DNA from: Mesorhizobium sp. CA8
Lineage (GTDB): Bacteria; Pseudomonadota; Alphaproteobacteria; Rhizobiales; Rhizobiaceae
Length of the DNA: 64,000 nt
NCBI RefSeq assembly: GCF_020164955.1
Contig: NZ_JAIUHG010000029.1
Location: forward strand, 23,654 to 87,653
Direction of reading: 5' to 3'
Shown here: positions 1-9,293 of the stretch, one piece after another
How the letters are laid out: each line of letters opens with the position of its first letter
How positions within the stretch are numbered: the stretch's first letter is position 1
Program-made: the position numbers and the translations under genes
Notes under the pieces: model-generated
Database searches by the model: none
What the model saw: only the letters and a program-made list of their open reading frames with translations
Told to the model about the DNA's origin: nothing

Positions 1-1259
1 GCAAGCAGCACCTTCTGCTGGTTGCCGCCCGACAGCGACCCGGCATTGGCCTGCGCCGAACGGGTGCGGATCGACAGGTCGGCGATGGCTTTGGCTGCAC
101 GCCGCTCGGCATTGGCGAAGTCGCGAAAACCGCCGGCCCGCGCATCCCTGGTCAGCACGCCCATATTGATGTTGTCCGAGATGGACATGTCTAGGAACAG
201 GCCGAGTTCCTTGCGGTCCTCGGTGAGATAGGCAATGCCGGCATCGAGCGCTTCACGCGGCGAAGCGATGGCGATCGGCTTGCCGTCGAGCTCCAGCTCA
301 CCTGTGCTGCGCCGGTCGGCGCCGAAGATGAGCCTGGCGAGCTCGGTGCGGCCGGAGCCGACCAGCCCCGCAAGCGCCAGCACCTCGCCGTGGTAAAGAT
401 CGAACGAGCAGTCCTTCAGCAACCCGCCGTCCGACATGCCGCGAACCGACAGCGCAACCCGGCGCTGGCTGTCCGGCGGTCGGTGATCCTTCTTGTAGAA
501 GGCCGAGAGATCGCGGCCGACCATCATCGAGACGAGGCGCGAGGCGTTGAGATCGGCGCGTTCCAGCGTGCCGACATAGCCGCTGTCGCGCAGCACGCTG
601 ACGCGGTCCGCGAGCTGGTAGACCTCCTCCATACGATGGCTGATATAGATGATGGCGATGCCTTGCGCCTTCAGCGTGGCGATCACCTCGAACAGCCTAT
701 CGGTCTCACGCGACGTCAACGAGGTCGTCGGCTCGTCCATGACAATGATGCGAGCGCTGGTCGATAGCGCGCGGGCGATCTCGACCAGTTGGCGCTCGCC
801 GAGCGACAGGCTAGAGACCAGGGCGCGCGCGGAAAAGGAGACGCCGAGCCGCTCGATGATTTCTTTGGCGCGACGGTTGCACTGGTCGCGATCGACGATG
901 CCGAACCTGCGCGGCTCGTTGCCGAGGAAGATGTTCTGTGCCACCGTCAGGTTGGGTGCAAGCGACAGCTCCTGGTAGATCACGGCGATGCCGTGGGCGC
1001 GAGCTTTGATCGGGTCGCCCGTGGCGACCGGCGCTCCGTCGATCAGGATCTCGCCGCCGGGATCCGGCCGATAGGCACCGGAAAGCACTTTCATCAGCGT
1101 CGACTTGCCGGCGCCATTCTCGCCCATGAGCGCATGCAACTCGCCGGCATTGACGGTGAGCGACACGTCCCGCAGCGCCCGGACAGGACCGAAGGTTTTG
1201 GAGATATGGCGCATCTCCAGCACCGGCCTTTGCGGCGCGACATGGGCGGCGGCGCTCAT
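1..1259 (-). CDS. Sugar ABC transporter ATP-binding protein (RbsA/XylG type), 3' end beyond window
   Basis: This frame is open from the ATG at 1257-1259 to the window edge, so about 419 codons are visible and the C-terminus is missing. The N-terminal ABC domain shows Walker A GENGAGKS, signature LSLGERQ and Walker B IIVMDEPTTSL. The second domain has a degenerate Walker A (GLVGSGRTE) and the signature LSGGNQQKV, which is the two-domain layout of RbsA-like monosaccharide importers. The start overlaps the stop of the FGGY kinase by ATGA, so the genes are translationally coupled. Permease and binding-protein genes probably follow outside the window. The imported sugar cannot be read from the sequence. 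Confidence 0.93.
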   Translation of the reverse strand, partial: MSAAAHVAPQRPVLEMRHISKTFGPVRALRDVSLTVNAGELHALMGENGAGKSTLMKVLSGAYRPDPGGEILIDGAPVATGDPIKARAHGIAVIYQELSLAPNLTVAQNIFLGNEPRRFGIVDRDQCNRRAKEIIERLGVSFSARALVSSLSLGERQLVEIARALSTSARIIVMDEPTTSLTSRETDRLFEVIATLKAQGIAIIYISHRMEEVYQLADRVSVLRDSGYVGTLERADLNASRLVSMMVGRDLSAFYKKDHRPPDSQRRVALSVRGMSDGGLLKDCSFDLYHGEVLALAGLVGSGRTELARLIFGADRRSTGELELDGKPIAIASPREALDAGIAYLTEDRKELGLFLDMSISDNINMGVLTRDARAGGFRDFANAERRAAKAIADLSIRTRSAQANAGSLSGGNQQKVLL

Positions 1260-2635
1260 TGCGCACCTCCTGCCGCCGCGCCGGCGATGTGGCGCCCGGC
1301 AATGAGGTCGCGCCAGTCGTTGCGGTAGCGGTCCAGGCCCCTGAAGTCCGCGGCGTGTACCGGCTCCGGCGTATCGGCGGCGAATTCGCGGCCGATGCTT
1401 TCGAATGCGAGCGCCGCGGCGCCCGTGGCGCTGCCTTCAAGCGTGGCGCCCTGCATGAAGGATTGCCCCGGCCGCAGTGCGGCCAGGAGAGCGGCAAGCA
1501 GCCCATCGGCATTCAGTCCGCCATCAACGATGACCGTATCTCGCGAACGGATCAGGTCGAGCGACAGATCGATCATCAGCGCCACATAAAGCAGCGCCGC
1601 GGCCGCGCGCTGCCCGGCATCGGAAATGGGCCCGACGATTTCGCCTGTCCGGCCCGGCAGCGGTCCGCCGGGGGCAAAGCTCGGCAGGGCCATGGTGCCG
1701 GCGTCGATCGTCCGCTGTATCGAGGCCGGCGCAATCGCGCCCTGCCAATTGCCGCTGATCACAGCGAATTCGCGCCCGCCCATGAAGCGGATCGTGGGCA
1801 CCGGGCCGCCATCGACATCGACATTGACGAGCATGTCCCGTTCACGGTCGAGCGCCTCGAGCGGGCAGTCGGGGTTGAGCACGATGACCCAGGTGCCAGT
1901 CGATACAACGGTGAGCGGCCCGAGCTCCTGCCGCCGATAGGCATGCAGCGCGGCGTTGCTGTCATGGACGCCATTGTGGATGGCGACCGGCCTGCCGGCC
2001 CGGCCAAGCCGCCGCTCCCCGGTGACCACGCCGGCGCGCGCGAAGACGGGCATGTGGCCGCGCCAGCCTTCGGCGTCGACCAGCGAGGAGAAGTCGCGCC
2101 TGCGCGGCGCCCACAGATGCGAGTGGCAGCCGAGATAGGAGACTTCCGAAACGGCGCGACCGCCAAAGCGCCAGCTCCAATATTGCGGGTAGCCGAGGAT
2201 GGCCTTCGCCGCCGAAAAGGCGTCGGGCTCCACTTCCTTCAGCCACAGCATATGGCGGCCGTAATTGAAGCCGAGCGGCAGGCGCGGCGAGAAGGTCTCG
2301 GTGTAATCGGGAATGCGGGGATCAATCCGCGCGGCGATGTCGGCCGGCGGCTCTTGTTCGTAGTCGAGGATCGGATGCGTCAGCGCCGTATCGCCGACTA
2401 GAGCGAAGGTGCAGCCATGGCCGGACACCATCAGGCCTTCGATGCCATGACCGTCAACGGCCCGGTTGACGGCGTCGAGCGCCCAATCATGCAGCGCTGC
2501 CTCGTCGAGCACACTGAGGCCGCCCTTGCGTATCCATTCGGGCTTCGTGCGCTGTTCGCTGAGGATGCGGCCGTCCTGGCCGAAAACGAACAGCTTGGAA
2601 TTGGTCTTGCCGAAATCGAGTACCGCCACCTTCAC
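1256..2635 (-). CDS. FGGY-family carbohydrate kinase
   Basis: A 459-residue protein that begins with the phosphate-1 motif LDFGKTNSK and carries the C-terminal adenosine motif VDGGLNADG near residue 370, both typical of FGGY kinases that phosphorylate ketoses or polyols in the cytoplasm. The N-terminus (DFGKTN) resembles the RhaB/FucK side of the family more than xylulokinase. It is coupled by short overlaps both to the DeoR gene upstream and to the sugar ABC ATPase downstream. The gene order regulator-kinase-importer recalls the rhamnose loci of rhizobia, but the substrate here is inferred only as a deoxysugar or polyol. Confidence 0.88.
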   Translation of the reverse strand: MKVAVLDFGKTNSKLFVFGQDGRILSEQRTKPEWIRKGGLSVLDEAALHDWALDAVNRAVDGHGIEGLMVSGHGCTFALVGDTALTHPILDYEQEPPADIAARIDPRIPDYTETFSPRLPLGFNYGRHMLWLKEVEPDAFSAAKAILGYPQYWSWRFGGRAVSEVSYLGCHSHLWAPRRRDFSSLVDAEGWRGHMPVFARAGVVTGERRLGRAGRPVAIHNGVHDSNAALHAYRRQELGPLTVVSTGTWVIVLNPDCPLEALDRERDMLVNVDVDGGPVPTIRFMGGREFAVISGNWQGAIAPASIQRTIDAGTMALPSFAPGGPLPGRTGEIVGPISDAGQRAAAALLYVALMIDLSLDLIRSRDTVIVDGGLNADGLLAALLAALRPGQSFMQGATLEGSATGAAALAFESIGREFAADTPEPVHAADFRGLDRYRNDWRDLIAGRHIAGAAAGGAQ

Positions 2636-3414
2636 TGGACGGCCCCCGATGAAGGAGCGATGCGCACGGCGACCCCGGCATCCTCCAGCATGCGCGCATC
2701 GGCGTCGGAAAGGCCGTCATCAGTCACCAGCGTGCCGATCCGCGACAGCGGCAGCGCGACGTTGCGGGCGTGAATCGACAGCTTGCGGCTGTCGGCCAGC
2801 ACCACGATCTGGTCCGCGCACAAGCTGAGATCAATGATCGAGCGCACCAGCAGCGGATGCGATTCCAAAACGCCCTCGGGGCCCAGTCCCTGGGCGCCGA
2901 GAAAGAATTTCGAGGCATAGAACGGCACGGCCTGGGTGAGTGAATGGATTATGCCGGGCTCGCGGTGCAGATCGCCGCCGGCAATCGTCAGGCTGCAATG
3001 GCCGTGATCGCCGAGATACGCAGCGAGCGGCATGGAATTGGTAAAAAGGCGGATGTTGCGGTCGGCAAGCTTGACGCCGAGATGAAAACACGTCGATCCG
3101 CCATGGACGATAACCGCATCGCCATCGCGCACCATGGTGGCGGCGACGGCGGCGATCTGCCGTTTGGCATCGACTGCCAGATCGCGGTTCTCGTCATAGG
3201 GCCTGGCATAGGCGATGCCGGCCTGCGATGCGCCATCGAGCGCCGAAATGCCGCCATAGACTTTCCTGGCCTCACCGGCCTCGTCGATCTTGTCGATGTC
3301 GCGCCGGACTGTCGCCGCCGAAACGCCAAGCCGCTCCTGCAGCTCGCGCACCGAAGCGAACGGGCGGTCCCGCAAGAGCTCGACGATCTGACGCTGGCGG
3401 CCGGAGTCGCTCAA
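2632..3414 (-). CDS. DeoR/GlpR-family transcriptional regulator
   Basis: An N-terminal DeoR helix-turn-helix (VRELQERLGVSAATVRRD) is followed by a sugar-phosphate sensing domain with TNSMPLA and the IAGG segment. I chose the TTG at 3414 (260 aa) because a GGGAGG ribosome binding site lies 6 nt upstream and the protein then begins at the usual family position. A GTG at 3444 would add 10 residues. It overlaps the start of the FGGY kinase, so it heads the minus-strand operon. Family members repress sugar operons and are released by a phosphorylated intermediate. The divergent spacer upstream holds a candidate operator. Confidence 0.9.
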   Translation of the reverse strand: MSDSGRQRQIVELLRDRPFASVRELQERLGVSAATVRRDIDKIDEAGEARKVYGGISALDGASQAGIAYARPYDENRDLAVDAKRQIAAVAATMVRDGDAVIVHGGSTCFHLGVKLADRNIRLFTNSMPLAAYLGDHGHCSLTIAGGDLHREPGIIHSLTQAVPFYASKFFLGAQGLGPEGVLESHPLLVRSIIDLSLCADQIVVLADSRKLSIHARNVALPLSRIGTLVTDDGLSDADARMLEDAGVAVRIAPSSGAVQ

Positions 3415-3491
3415 CTCTTTCCTCCCGATAATGCCCTTTTGCACGGCATTTGGTGCAACTTACTCAGCATCGGGCGAATTGCAAGCCGATT

Positions 3492-3507
3492 TGATCATAC
3501 TAGATCA
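3492..3507. promoter_or_regulatory. Candidate DeoR operator (inverted repeat)
   Basis: TGATC and GATCA half-sites are separated by 6 bp. They sit in the divergent spacer between the DeoR gene and the aldolase operon, 3 bp before the predicted -35 box of the plus-strand promoter. The assignment to the DeoR protein is by position only. Confidence 0.35.
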
Positions 3508-3510
3508 CTA

Positions 3511-3539
3511 TTGACGTAAGTCGCTCGGGTCTGCGATAT
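3511..3539 (+). promoter_or_regulatory. Predicted sigma-70 promoter of the aldolase-kinase-HAD operon
   Basis: TTGACG at 3511-3516 and CGATAT at 3534-3539 are separated by 17 bp. The ribosome binding site and ATG of the aldolase follow at 3592-3605, leaving a short leader. Confidence 0.45.
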
Positions 3540-3602
3540 CAGCGCCAACCGCGCTCCCGCGATGGGGAATTGTTCAAGACCGCCGAGCCGTTGGAGGAAG
3601 CC

Positions 3603-4643
3603 ATGCCGACCACGACCGATGCGCAGGAAATGGCTGCCCTGCGAGCGCTTTCGGCCACCATCGGCGCCGATCCGCATCTGACCCAGGCAGCCGGCGGCAA
3701 CACATCGCTGAAAGCCGGCGACACGCTATGGATCAAGGCCTCCGGCACATGGCTGAAGGACGCTCTGACCGACGACATCATGGTGCCGGTGGCGATGGGT
3801 CCGCTCCTCGAGGCGGTCGAACGACGCGATCCGACCGCGGACAAGCCGCAGGCATTTGCGATCGGCGCCCTCAACCCGCGCGGCTTGCGGCCGTCGATCG
3901 AGACCACCGTGCATGCGCTGATGCCTCAGCGGGTGGTGCTGCATGTCCACTGTGTCAACACGATCTCGCTCGCCGTCCAGACCGATTGCGAGGCCGAGGC
4001 CACGCGGCGTCTCGATGGCGTCGCGTGGGCTTATGTTCCCTATCGCCGGCCGGGCCTGCCGCTTGCGCAGGGTATTGCCGAGCGGCTCAGGCCCGGGACC
4101 GACGTGCTGATCCTCGGCAATCACGGACTGGTCGTCGCGGCGGAGACTGTGGCCGAGGCGGAGCGTCTGCTGTATCGGGTGAGATCGCTCCTGGCGCGTC
4201 CGGCGCGGGAGACGGCGATCCCGGATACCGCGGCGCTGAGAGCGCTCGCCCGTGACAGCGGCTACCGGTTGCCGGCAGAAGCCGAGGCGCATGCAGTGGC
4301 GCTCGATGCGGACAGTTGCCGCATAGCAGAGGCCGGCAGCCTCTATCCGGACCACGTCATCTTTCTTGGCCCTGGCTCCGCGGTGGCAAGACCGGGCGAG
4401 CAGGTCGCCGACGTCGTTGCCCGGCTAGGTACGGACCCTGTCGCAATCCTCTTTCCGGGCGCCGGCGTGCTGATGCGCGGCGACGCAAGCTCCGGCGCGG
4501 ACGCCATGCAGCGCTGCCTCGCGGATGTGACCGCGCGGGTCGACATCACGGCGCGGCTGAATTATCTCACCGACGCCGAGAATGACGAGTTGGTCAACTG
4601 GGATGCCGAGCAGTATCGCCAGAAACTCAACACTGCGGTTTAG
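3603..4643 (+). CDS. Class II aldolase/adducin-family protein
   Basis: A 346-residue protein of the fuculose-phosphate aldolase/ribulose-5-phosphate epimerase superfamily. QAAGGNTSLK near residue 30, SGTWLKD, the metal-binding histidines in LHVHCVN and the GNHGL segment are visible. The ATG at 3603 is preceded at good spacing by GGAGGA (3592-3597), so the longer TTG-initiated reading is rejected. It is longer than single-domain aldolases (about 215 aa), having an extra C-terminal domain. It leads a plus-strand operon with an FGGY kinase and a HAD phosphatase, which suggests cleavage or epimerisation of a phosphorylated ketose. Confidence 0.85.
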   Translation: MPTTTDAQEMAALRALSATIGADPHLTQAAGGNTSLKAGDTLWIKASGTWLKDALTDDIMVPVAMGPLLEAVERRDPTADKPQAFAIGALNPRGLRPSIETTVHALMPQRVVLHVHCVNTISLAVQTDCEAEATRRLDGVAWAYVPYRRPGLPLAQGIAERLRPGTDVLILGNHGLVVAAETVAEAERLLYRVRSLLARPARETAIPDTAALRALARDSGYRLPAEAEAHAVALDADSCRIAEAGSLYPDHVIFLGPGSAVARPGEQVADVVARLGTDPVAILFPGAGVLMRGDASSGADAMQRCLADVTARVDITARLNYLTDAENDELVNWDAEQYRQKLNTAV

Positions 4644-4647
4644 GCGA

Positions 4648-5922
4648 ATGGTGTCGCTTGCATTAGGCATCGACATCGGCACTTCCGGGTCGCGCGCCGT
4701 CGCGATGCGTCCGGACTTCTCCATCGCCGCGAGCGCCGCCGTGCCGCTCGAGCGCTTCGGAGCGAACGACCGCGATCCCGCCGTGTGGTGGTCCGCGGTC
4801 GGAACGACATTGCAGGAGTTATTCTCGCAAATCGATCGCAGAGCGGTGCGAGCGATCGCCGTCGACGGCACGTCCGGCACCGTGCTGCCGGTCGATCGCG
4901 TCGGGCGGCCGCTGGCCGAACCGCTGATGTACAACGACAAGGTTTCGGATGCCGCCATACTCGCCGCAATCACCGACGCGGCACCGGAGGCAAGCGCCGC
5001 ACATGGGGCAACGTCCGGTCTCGCCAAGGCGCTCTGGTTCCAGCGCCTGCCGGACATCCATGCCGTGCTGCATCAAGCAGACTGGATCGCCGCACAATTC
5101 TCGGGTCGCTTTGATGTCAGCGACGAGAACAACAGCTTGAAGACCGGCTACGATGCCGAGGCGCGTCGCTGGCCGGAATGGATCGCGGCGACCGGCATGC
5201 GCATGGAGCTTCTGCCGACCGTCGTCAGGCCAGGCACCCTGAGCGGCAGGCTTACGGCCGCCGCCGCCGATCTGTTCGGGCTGCCGCGCGACGTCGCGGT
5301 GGTTGCCGGCACCACCGATGGCTGCGCCTCTTTCCTGGCGACGGGCGCGGCGACCGCCGGCGACGGCGTCACCGCGCTTGGATCGTCGCTGACCATCAAG
5401 ATCCTGTCCGACCGGCCGATTTCGGCGCCGCGCTACGGCATCTACAGCCATCGGCTGGGCGATACCTGGCTGTCTGGCGGCGCGTCGAACACCGGCGGCA
5501 AGGTGCTCACGCAGCATTTTTCGCTCGCGCGCATCGTCGAGCTCAGCGCCGCGATCGATCCGGCGACGGAGTCCGGCCTCGACTATTATCCGCTACGCTC
5601 CGTCGGCGAACGTTTTCCCATTGCCGATCCAATGCTGCAGCCGCGCCTGCTGCCCCGACCCGAATCCGACGCCGACTATCTCAAGGCGATGCTGGAGGGC
5701 ATGGCGGCCACCGAGGCGCTCGGCTATCAGAGGCTCGCCGAACTCGGCGCGCCGAAGCTCACCTCGGTCCGAAGCGTCGGCGGCGGCACTGCCAATGCCG
5801 CCTGGACCGCGATCCGGCAGCGCAAGCTCGGCGTCGAATTCCTGCCGGCCCTGTCCGACGAGGCTGCGGCAGGAACGGCAAGGCTGGCGCTGGCCGGCGC
5901 AAAGGAAGCGGGGCTGCTGTGA
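4648..5922 (+). CDS. FGGY-family kinase, D-ribulokinase-like
   Basis: A 424-residue kinase starting at the ATG 4 bp after the aldolase stop. The motifs GIDIGTSGSR, AVDGTSGT, VAGTTDGC, SGGASNTGG and SVGGGTAN are present. The short length and the GSSLTIKILS and GGASNTGG segments match the plant/cyanobacterial XK-1/SePSK group described as D-ribulose kinases, rather than classical xylulokinase (about 490 aa). The stop overlaps the start of the HAD gene. Ribulose as substrate is inferred from this resemblance. Confidence 0.85.
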   Translation: MVSLALGIDIGTSGSRAVAMRPDFSIAASAAVPLERFGANDRDPAVWWSAVGTTLQELFSQIDRRAVRAIAVDGTSGTVLPVDRVGRPLAEPLMYNDKVSDAAILAAITDAAPEASAAHGATSGLAKALWFQRLPDIHAVLHQADWIAAQFSGRFDVSDENNSLKTGYDAEARRWPEWIAATGMRMELLPTVVRPGTLSGRLTAAAADLFGLPRDVAVVAGTTDGCASFLATGAATAGDGVTALGSSLTIKILSDRPISAPRYGIYSHRLGDTWLSGGASNTGGKVLTQHFSLARIVELSAAIDPATESGLDYYPLRSVGERFPIADPMLQPRLLPRPESDADYLKAMLEGMAATEALGYQRLAELGAPKLTSVRSVGGGTANAAWTAIRQRKLGVEFLPALSDEAAAGTARLALAGAKEAGLL

Positions 5923-6770
5923 GTGCGAGACAGGCCGTACATCTCGACGGGATCGCAGCGCTCGCAGAGCGCTACGACGTGTTCCTGCTCGATCAGTTCG
6001 GCGTGCTGCATGATGGACAACAGCCCTATCCCGGCGCGGTCGAAGCCCTGTCGGCGCTGAAGCGCGCCGGCAAGACGGTGACGTTGATCTCGAATTCCGG
6101 CAAGCGGGCGGAGCCCAATGAACGGCGGCTGTTGAAGCTTGGTTTCGAAGCGGGAAGCTGGGACCATTTCGTCTCATCCGGCGAGGTGGCCTGGCGCGTC
6201 TTCAGGAATATGACGAACTTGGGCGAGCTGCGGGCTGGAACAAGATGCCTGCTGATCAGCCGCGACGGCGACCGTTCGGCAATCGAGGGCCTGCCCCTTG
6301 TTCTGACCGAGCGCGGCGAGAACGCCGAGCTGGTGCTCATCGCGGCCAGCGAAAGCGACCGCTACGACCTCGATCACTACCGCGGGCTTCTCGGCCCGGC
6401 CGCGGCACTGAAGATACCGTGCTTCTGCACCAACCCGGATCGGATCATGCTGACCGCGATCGGACCGCGTTTCGCCGCCGGCGAGATCGCCGATATTTAT
6501 GAACGCCTCGGCGGCAGCGTCACCCGTATCGGCAAACCCTATCCGGCGATCTATGAGGCCGCGCTGGCGCTTGCGGGAAATCCGGCGCGCGGCAACGCGA
6601 TTTGCGTCGGCGACAGCGTCGAGCACGATATAGCTGGAGGACGTGCCGCCGGCGTGGCGACCGCGCTGGTCAAGTCGGGTATATTGGCCGACAGCGGCGA
6701 CCTGACCGCGCTTTTCCAAGAGCTTGGCGCGTGGCCCGACTACACTCTGGACGCGTTTCGCTGGCGTTGA
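5919..6770 (+). CDS. HAD superfamily class IIA hydrolase
   Basis: A 283-residue protein. The first catalytic motif is LDQFGVLHDG (Asp near residue 22), the second is LISNSGKR, and the C-terminal CVGDSVEHDIAGG supplies the acidic magnesium ligands of HAD phosphatases. The cap position is that of class IIA (NagD/4-nitrophenylphosphatase-like) enzymes. The start is a GTG overlapping the kinase TGA (GTGA), so it is translationally coupled. It probably dephosphorylates an intermediate or by-product of the same pathway. The reading frame extends far upstream but only as a shadow of the kinase gene. Confidence 0.88.
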   Translation: MSARQAVHLDGIAALAERYDVFLLDQFGVLHDGQQPYPGAVEALSALKRAGKTVTLISNSGKRAEPNERRLLKLGFEAGSWDHFVSSGEVAWRVFRNMTNLGELRAGTRCLLISRDGDRSAIEGLPLVLTERGENAELVLIAASESDRYDLDHYRGLLGPAAALKIPCFCTNPDRIMLTAIGPRFAAGEIADIYERLGGSVTRIGKPYPAIYEAALALAGNPARGNAICVGDSVEHDIAGGRAAGVATALVKSGILADSGDLTALFQELGAWPDYTLDAFRWR

Positions 6771-6881
6771 CGGGGAATTACAGCATCGCTTTTGATCCGG
6801 AATGTCAGGCGGAGATTCGCGGTCTTCCCAAGGGAACATTTGCCAGACGGCGAGCCTCCGGCTGATCGTAGCGTGGCTTGC

Positions 6882-7075
6882 GGCTCCGTTGCAAATTTCA
6901 GTCCGGCACAGAAACTGGCACCAAGAGCTTCACGCCGCGGCGATGATTTCAAACTGTTCAGCAATAGACGGATTAGGATTGTAGGCGTATCTCGCCTGTC
7001 GTTTGCGCATCACATCGACCATCTCGACCCGGCCAGGGTTGCAGTCCGCTTGCGAACGACTTGAAGCCGAGCATC
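6882..7075 (-). mobile_element. IS6-family element remnant (terminal repeat and transposase C-terminus)
   Basis: GGCTCCGTTGCAAA at 6882-6895 matches the terminal inverted repeat of IS6/IS26-type elements. Reading the minus strand inward, a decayed transposase tail is visible: RPMLGFKSF around 7075, then MRKRQARYAYNPNPS and EQFEIIAAA with a stop at 6930-6932. At least two frameshifts lie near 7030-7050. No full transposase or second terminal repeat was found, so the element is dead. Confidence 0.7.
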
Positions 7076-7634
7076 GGCCGCGGCACCCGGCGAACGCCGT
7101 CTCCACTGTCGCGGATCGAGCCCGCGCGAGCGTACTATTATCGATGCCGGTCTATCGCTCGCATTCTCGAGCACGTCCACCATACGGTCCAACCCAGACC
7201 CGTCCGGAGCAAGTTTATAGCGTTTCTTCACAGTCACATCTTCTTTTGAGCAACATGGAACGAGAAGGCGCCGGAAAGCGGCTGAGACCCCCAACGTCGT
7301 CCCGACTTTCTCGCCAGCAGCTGGCGAAGGATTTGGTTTCGACGATTTTCGCTTGCAAGATGGCACTGGGCGAAGCGCCCCTGAACTTGTTATGTACTTC
7401 TGCGCCGAATCAACGACATACTGAGCCAGGGCCTATCGCAACGGAGTTTGCTGGCTACATGGCCCCTTGCGCTCCGACGATCGTCGACATCCCCCAAGCC
7501 CCCCGCCCGCTCGGCGATCGTCGTTCCTCTCAATGTGGTCTGCAAAAAACGCGCGCTGCCGTTCCGAAGAGCACAGCTCCCTGATCCAAGAAGCGAGCTA
7601 TTCGGAGTCGGGTTTAATGCCGACCGTGTTGCCG
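7076..7634. other. Gene-poor stretch
   Basis: Short overlapping frames occur here on both strands but none has a convincing ribosome binding site or recognisable motif. It probably contains further decayed insertion-sequence DNA next to the IS6 end. Confidence 0.4.
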
Positions 7635-7775
7635 TCACCATGCACCGCGTCGCGGTCCCAATCGTTGGTCTTGCCAGGCGTTTTGGCGGCCGCTTCCCGT
7701 TTTGCTTGACCAAGTATCTTTGGGCGGCTGGTGCTGCTGCTTTTCCGTATGTTTAGATTTGTCGCGGCGGGGCAT
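7635..7775 (-). CDS. Small hypothetical hydrophilic protein, possibly frameshifted
   Basis: The ATG at 7773-7775 is preceded by a perfect AAGGAGG 5 nt upstream, which is the main evidence for a gene. The 46-residue product starts MPRRDKSKHTEKQQ and is rich in Lys, Gln and Arg. From about codon 23 another frame reads GQAKREAAAKTPGK and ends KPDSE at about 7600, which looks equally protein-like, so a one-base shift may have split a roughly 58-residue original. It is not recognised. Confidence 0.4.
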   Translation of the reverse strand: MPRRDKSKHTEKQQHQPPKDTWSSKTGSGRQNAWQDQRLGPRRGAW

Positions 7776-7895
7776 TCAGACCTCCTTAGGGGGCACCAAA
7801 TTTCTTAACCGACAGGCCAACGAACAGTTCCAGGTTGAACCCACCACTGCACCTCGCGTTGCAAGCTCAGAGGAAGCCGCGCAGGGAGATAAGCG

Positions 7896-8684
7896 ATGCC
7901 TCGGATCGCGACCTTCAACGTCAATGGTGTCAACGGCCGCCTGCCGGTGCTCCTGAAGTGGCTTGGCGAGACCCGCTATGACGTGGTGTGCCTTCAGGAG
8001 CTGAAAACGTCCGACGACAAATTTCCGGTAGAGGCCATCCGAGGCGCCGGCTATGGCGCTGTCTGGCACGGCCAGAAATCCTACAACGGCGTGGCCATAC
8101 TGGCGCGTGGAAGGAACCCGGTCGAGCGCCGCCGCGGGCTGCCGGGCGATCCCGATGATACGCACAGCCGCTATCTGGAGGCCGAGATCGACGACCTCGT
8201 CGTCGGCTGCATCTATCTACCCAATGGCAATCCCGCACCAGGCCCAAAGTTCGATTACAAGCTCCGCTGGTTCGAACGTCTCATCACCTATAGCAAATCG
8301 CTGCTAGGCGAGCGCACCGTCCTTTGTGGAGACTACAATGTCGTGCCCACGGAGATTGACGCCGTAGTACCTGCGCGGTGGTTGGGAGATGCCGTTTTCT
8401 TCCCGGGAAGCAGGAACGCCTATGCCCGCATGGTGAGCTTGGGCTGGGTGGACGCGATGCGTCGGATCCATCCGGGCAAGGGCATCTACACCTATTGGAA
8501 TTTCTCCTATCGCGGAGGCTACGACCGAAGCTCCGGCCTGCGCATGGATCATCTGCTTGTAAGCCCGTCACTTGCGGAAACGATTCAAGCTGCAGGTGTC
8601 GATGTCGAGACCCGTGGGTGGGAAAAGCCGAGCGACCACGCGCCAGCCTGGATTGATGTGGGCGGACAAAGCAGGTCGCGCTGA
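7896..8684 (+). CDS. xthA: Exodeoxyribonuclease III
   Basis: A 262-residue exonuclease III/AP endonuclease-family protein for base-excision repair. It starts MPRIATFNVNGVNGR and contains the catalytic Glu of CLQELKT, the YNGVAIL segment, LCGDYNVVPTEID, LRMDHLLVS and the C-terminal SDHAPAW with the catalytic His. Length is normal for the family. The ATG follows AGGGAGATAAGCG, a good ribosome binding site. It appears to be a single-gene unit, convergent with the DUF488 gene. Confidence 0.95.
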   Translation: MPRIATFNVNGVNGRLPVLLKWLGETRYDVVCLQELKTSDDKFPVEAIRGAGYGAVWHGQKSYNGVAILARGRNPVERRRGLPGDPDDTHSRYLEAEIDDLVVGCIYLPNGNPAPGPKFDYKLRWFERLITYSKSLLGERTVLCGDYNVVPTEIDAVVPARWLGDAVFFPGSRNAYARMVSLGWVDAMRRIHPGKGIYTYWNFSYRGGYDRSSGLRMDHLLVSPSLAETIQAAGVDVETRGWEKPSDHAPAWIDVGGQSRSR

Positions 8685-8723
8685 CCCATTCCTGCGCCCT
8701 CGGCCCGGCCTTTGCGCCTTTCC

Positions 8724-9293
8724 TCAGATCGTGGTGGCCGCTGCCGGATAGATCACTGACCCGTCGTCTCGAAGAACCGCGCCAGCCGTTGGTACGGCCT
8801 TCTCGACCCGGCCATTGCCCATCAGGTGGAAGACCTCTTCGCCATGGGCGAGAAGATAATCAGCTATAATCCGGCGGTGGCACCGCCACCAGACCGCCTC
8901 CGAGCACATCATCGCGCAGCGACGCGGCCGGAGTGCGAGCAGGCGATCGAGTCCGCTTCGAAATTCCGCCGAGAACGCGTAATCCGCGTAGTTGTGGAAG
9001 CTTTGGTTTCTCCACGCGCCGTTCGTTTCGGGCGGAACCGCATCCACCTTGCCGCGCCGCCCGCCGAGCGGCACCACAATTTCATAGGCGATCTGCGCCT
9101 CAGCGAGTGACGCAGCCAGGCGTTCGCTATCGAACTGCGGGTAGGCGCGGGACCCGGGCAGGCGCCTCACGTCGACGACGATGCCGATCCTCCCCTGCCG
9201 AAGGATATCGATGAATTCCTCAATTTTGCGGTTCGAATGCCCGACGGTGAAGAACGGTATATGCGAGCGGTTGGTCGACTGCTTGGAATGCAT
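8724..9293 (-). CDS. DUF488 family protein
   Basis: A 189-residue protein with the DUF488 landmarks FTVGHSNRKIEEF, VVDVRRLPGSR and CSEAVWWRCHRRIIAD with its conserved Cys, Trp and His residues. Function is not established; members often sit near DNA-repair or stress genes, and here it is convergent with exonuclease III. The start at 9291-9293 is followed directly by a plausible family N-terminus. Confidence 0.88.
   Translation of the reverse strand: MHSKQSTNRSHIPFFTVGHSNRKIEEFIDILRQGRIGIVVDVRRLPGSRAYPQFDSERLAASLAEAQIAYEIVVPLGGRRGKVDAVPPETNGAWRNQSFHNYADYAFSAEFRSGLDRLLALRPRRCAMMCSEAVWWRCHRRIIADYLLAHGEEVFHLMGNGRVEKAVPTAGAVLRDDGSVIYPAAATTI

Noticed and set aside
5178..6770. Apparent 530-codon frame suggesting an N-terminal extension of the HAD protein
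   Set aside because: The first 247 codons are an out-of-frame reading of the FGGY kinase; the GTG at 5919 is the coupled start.
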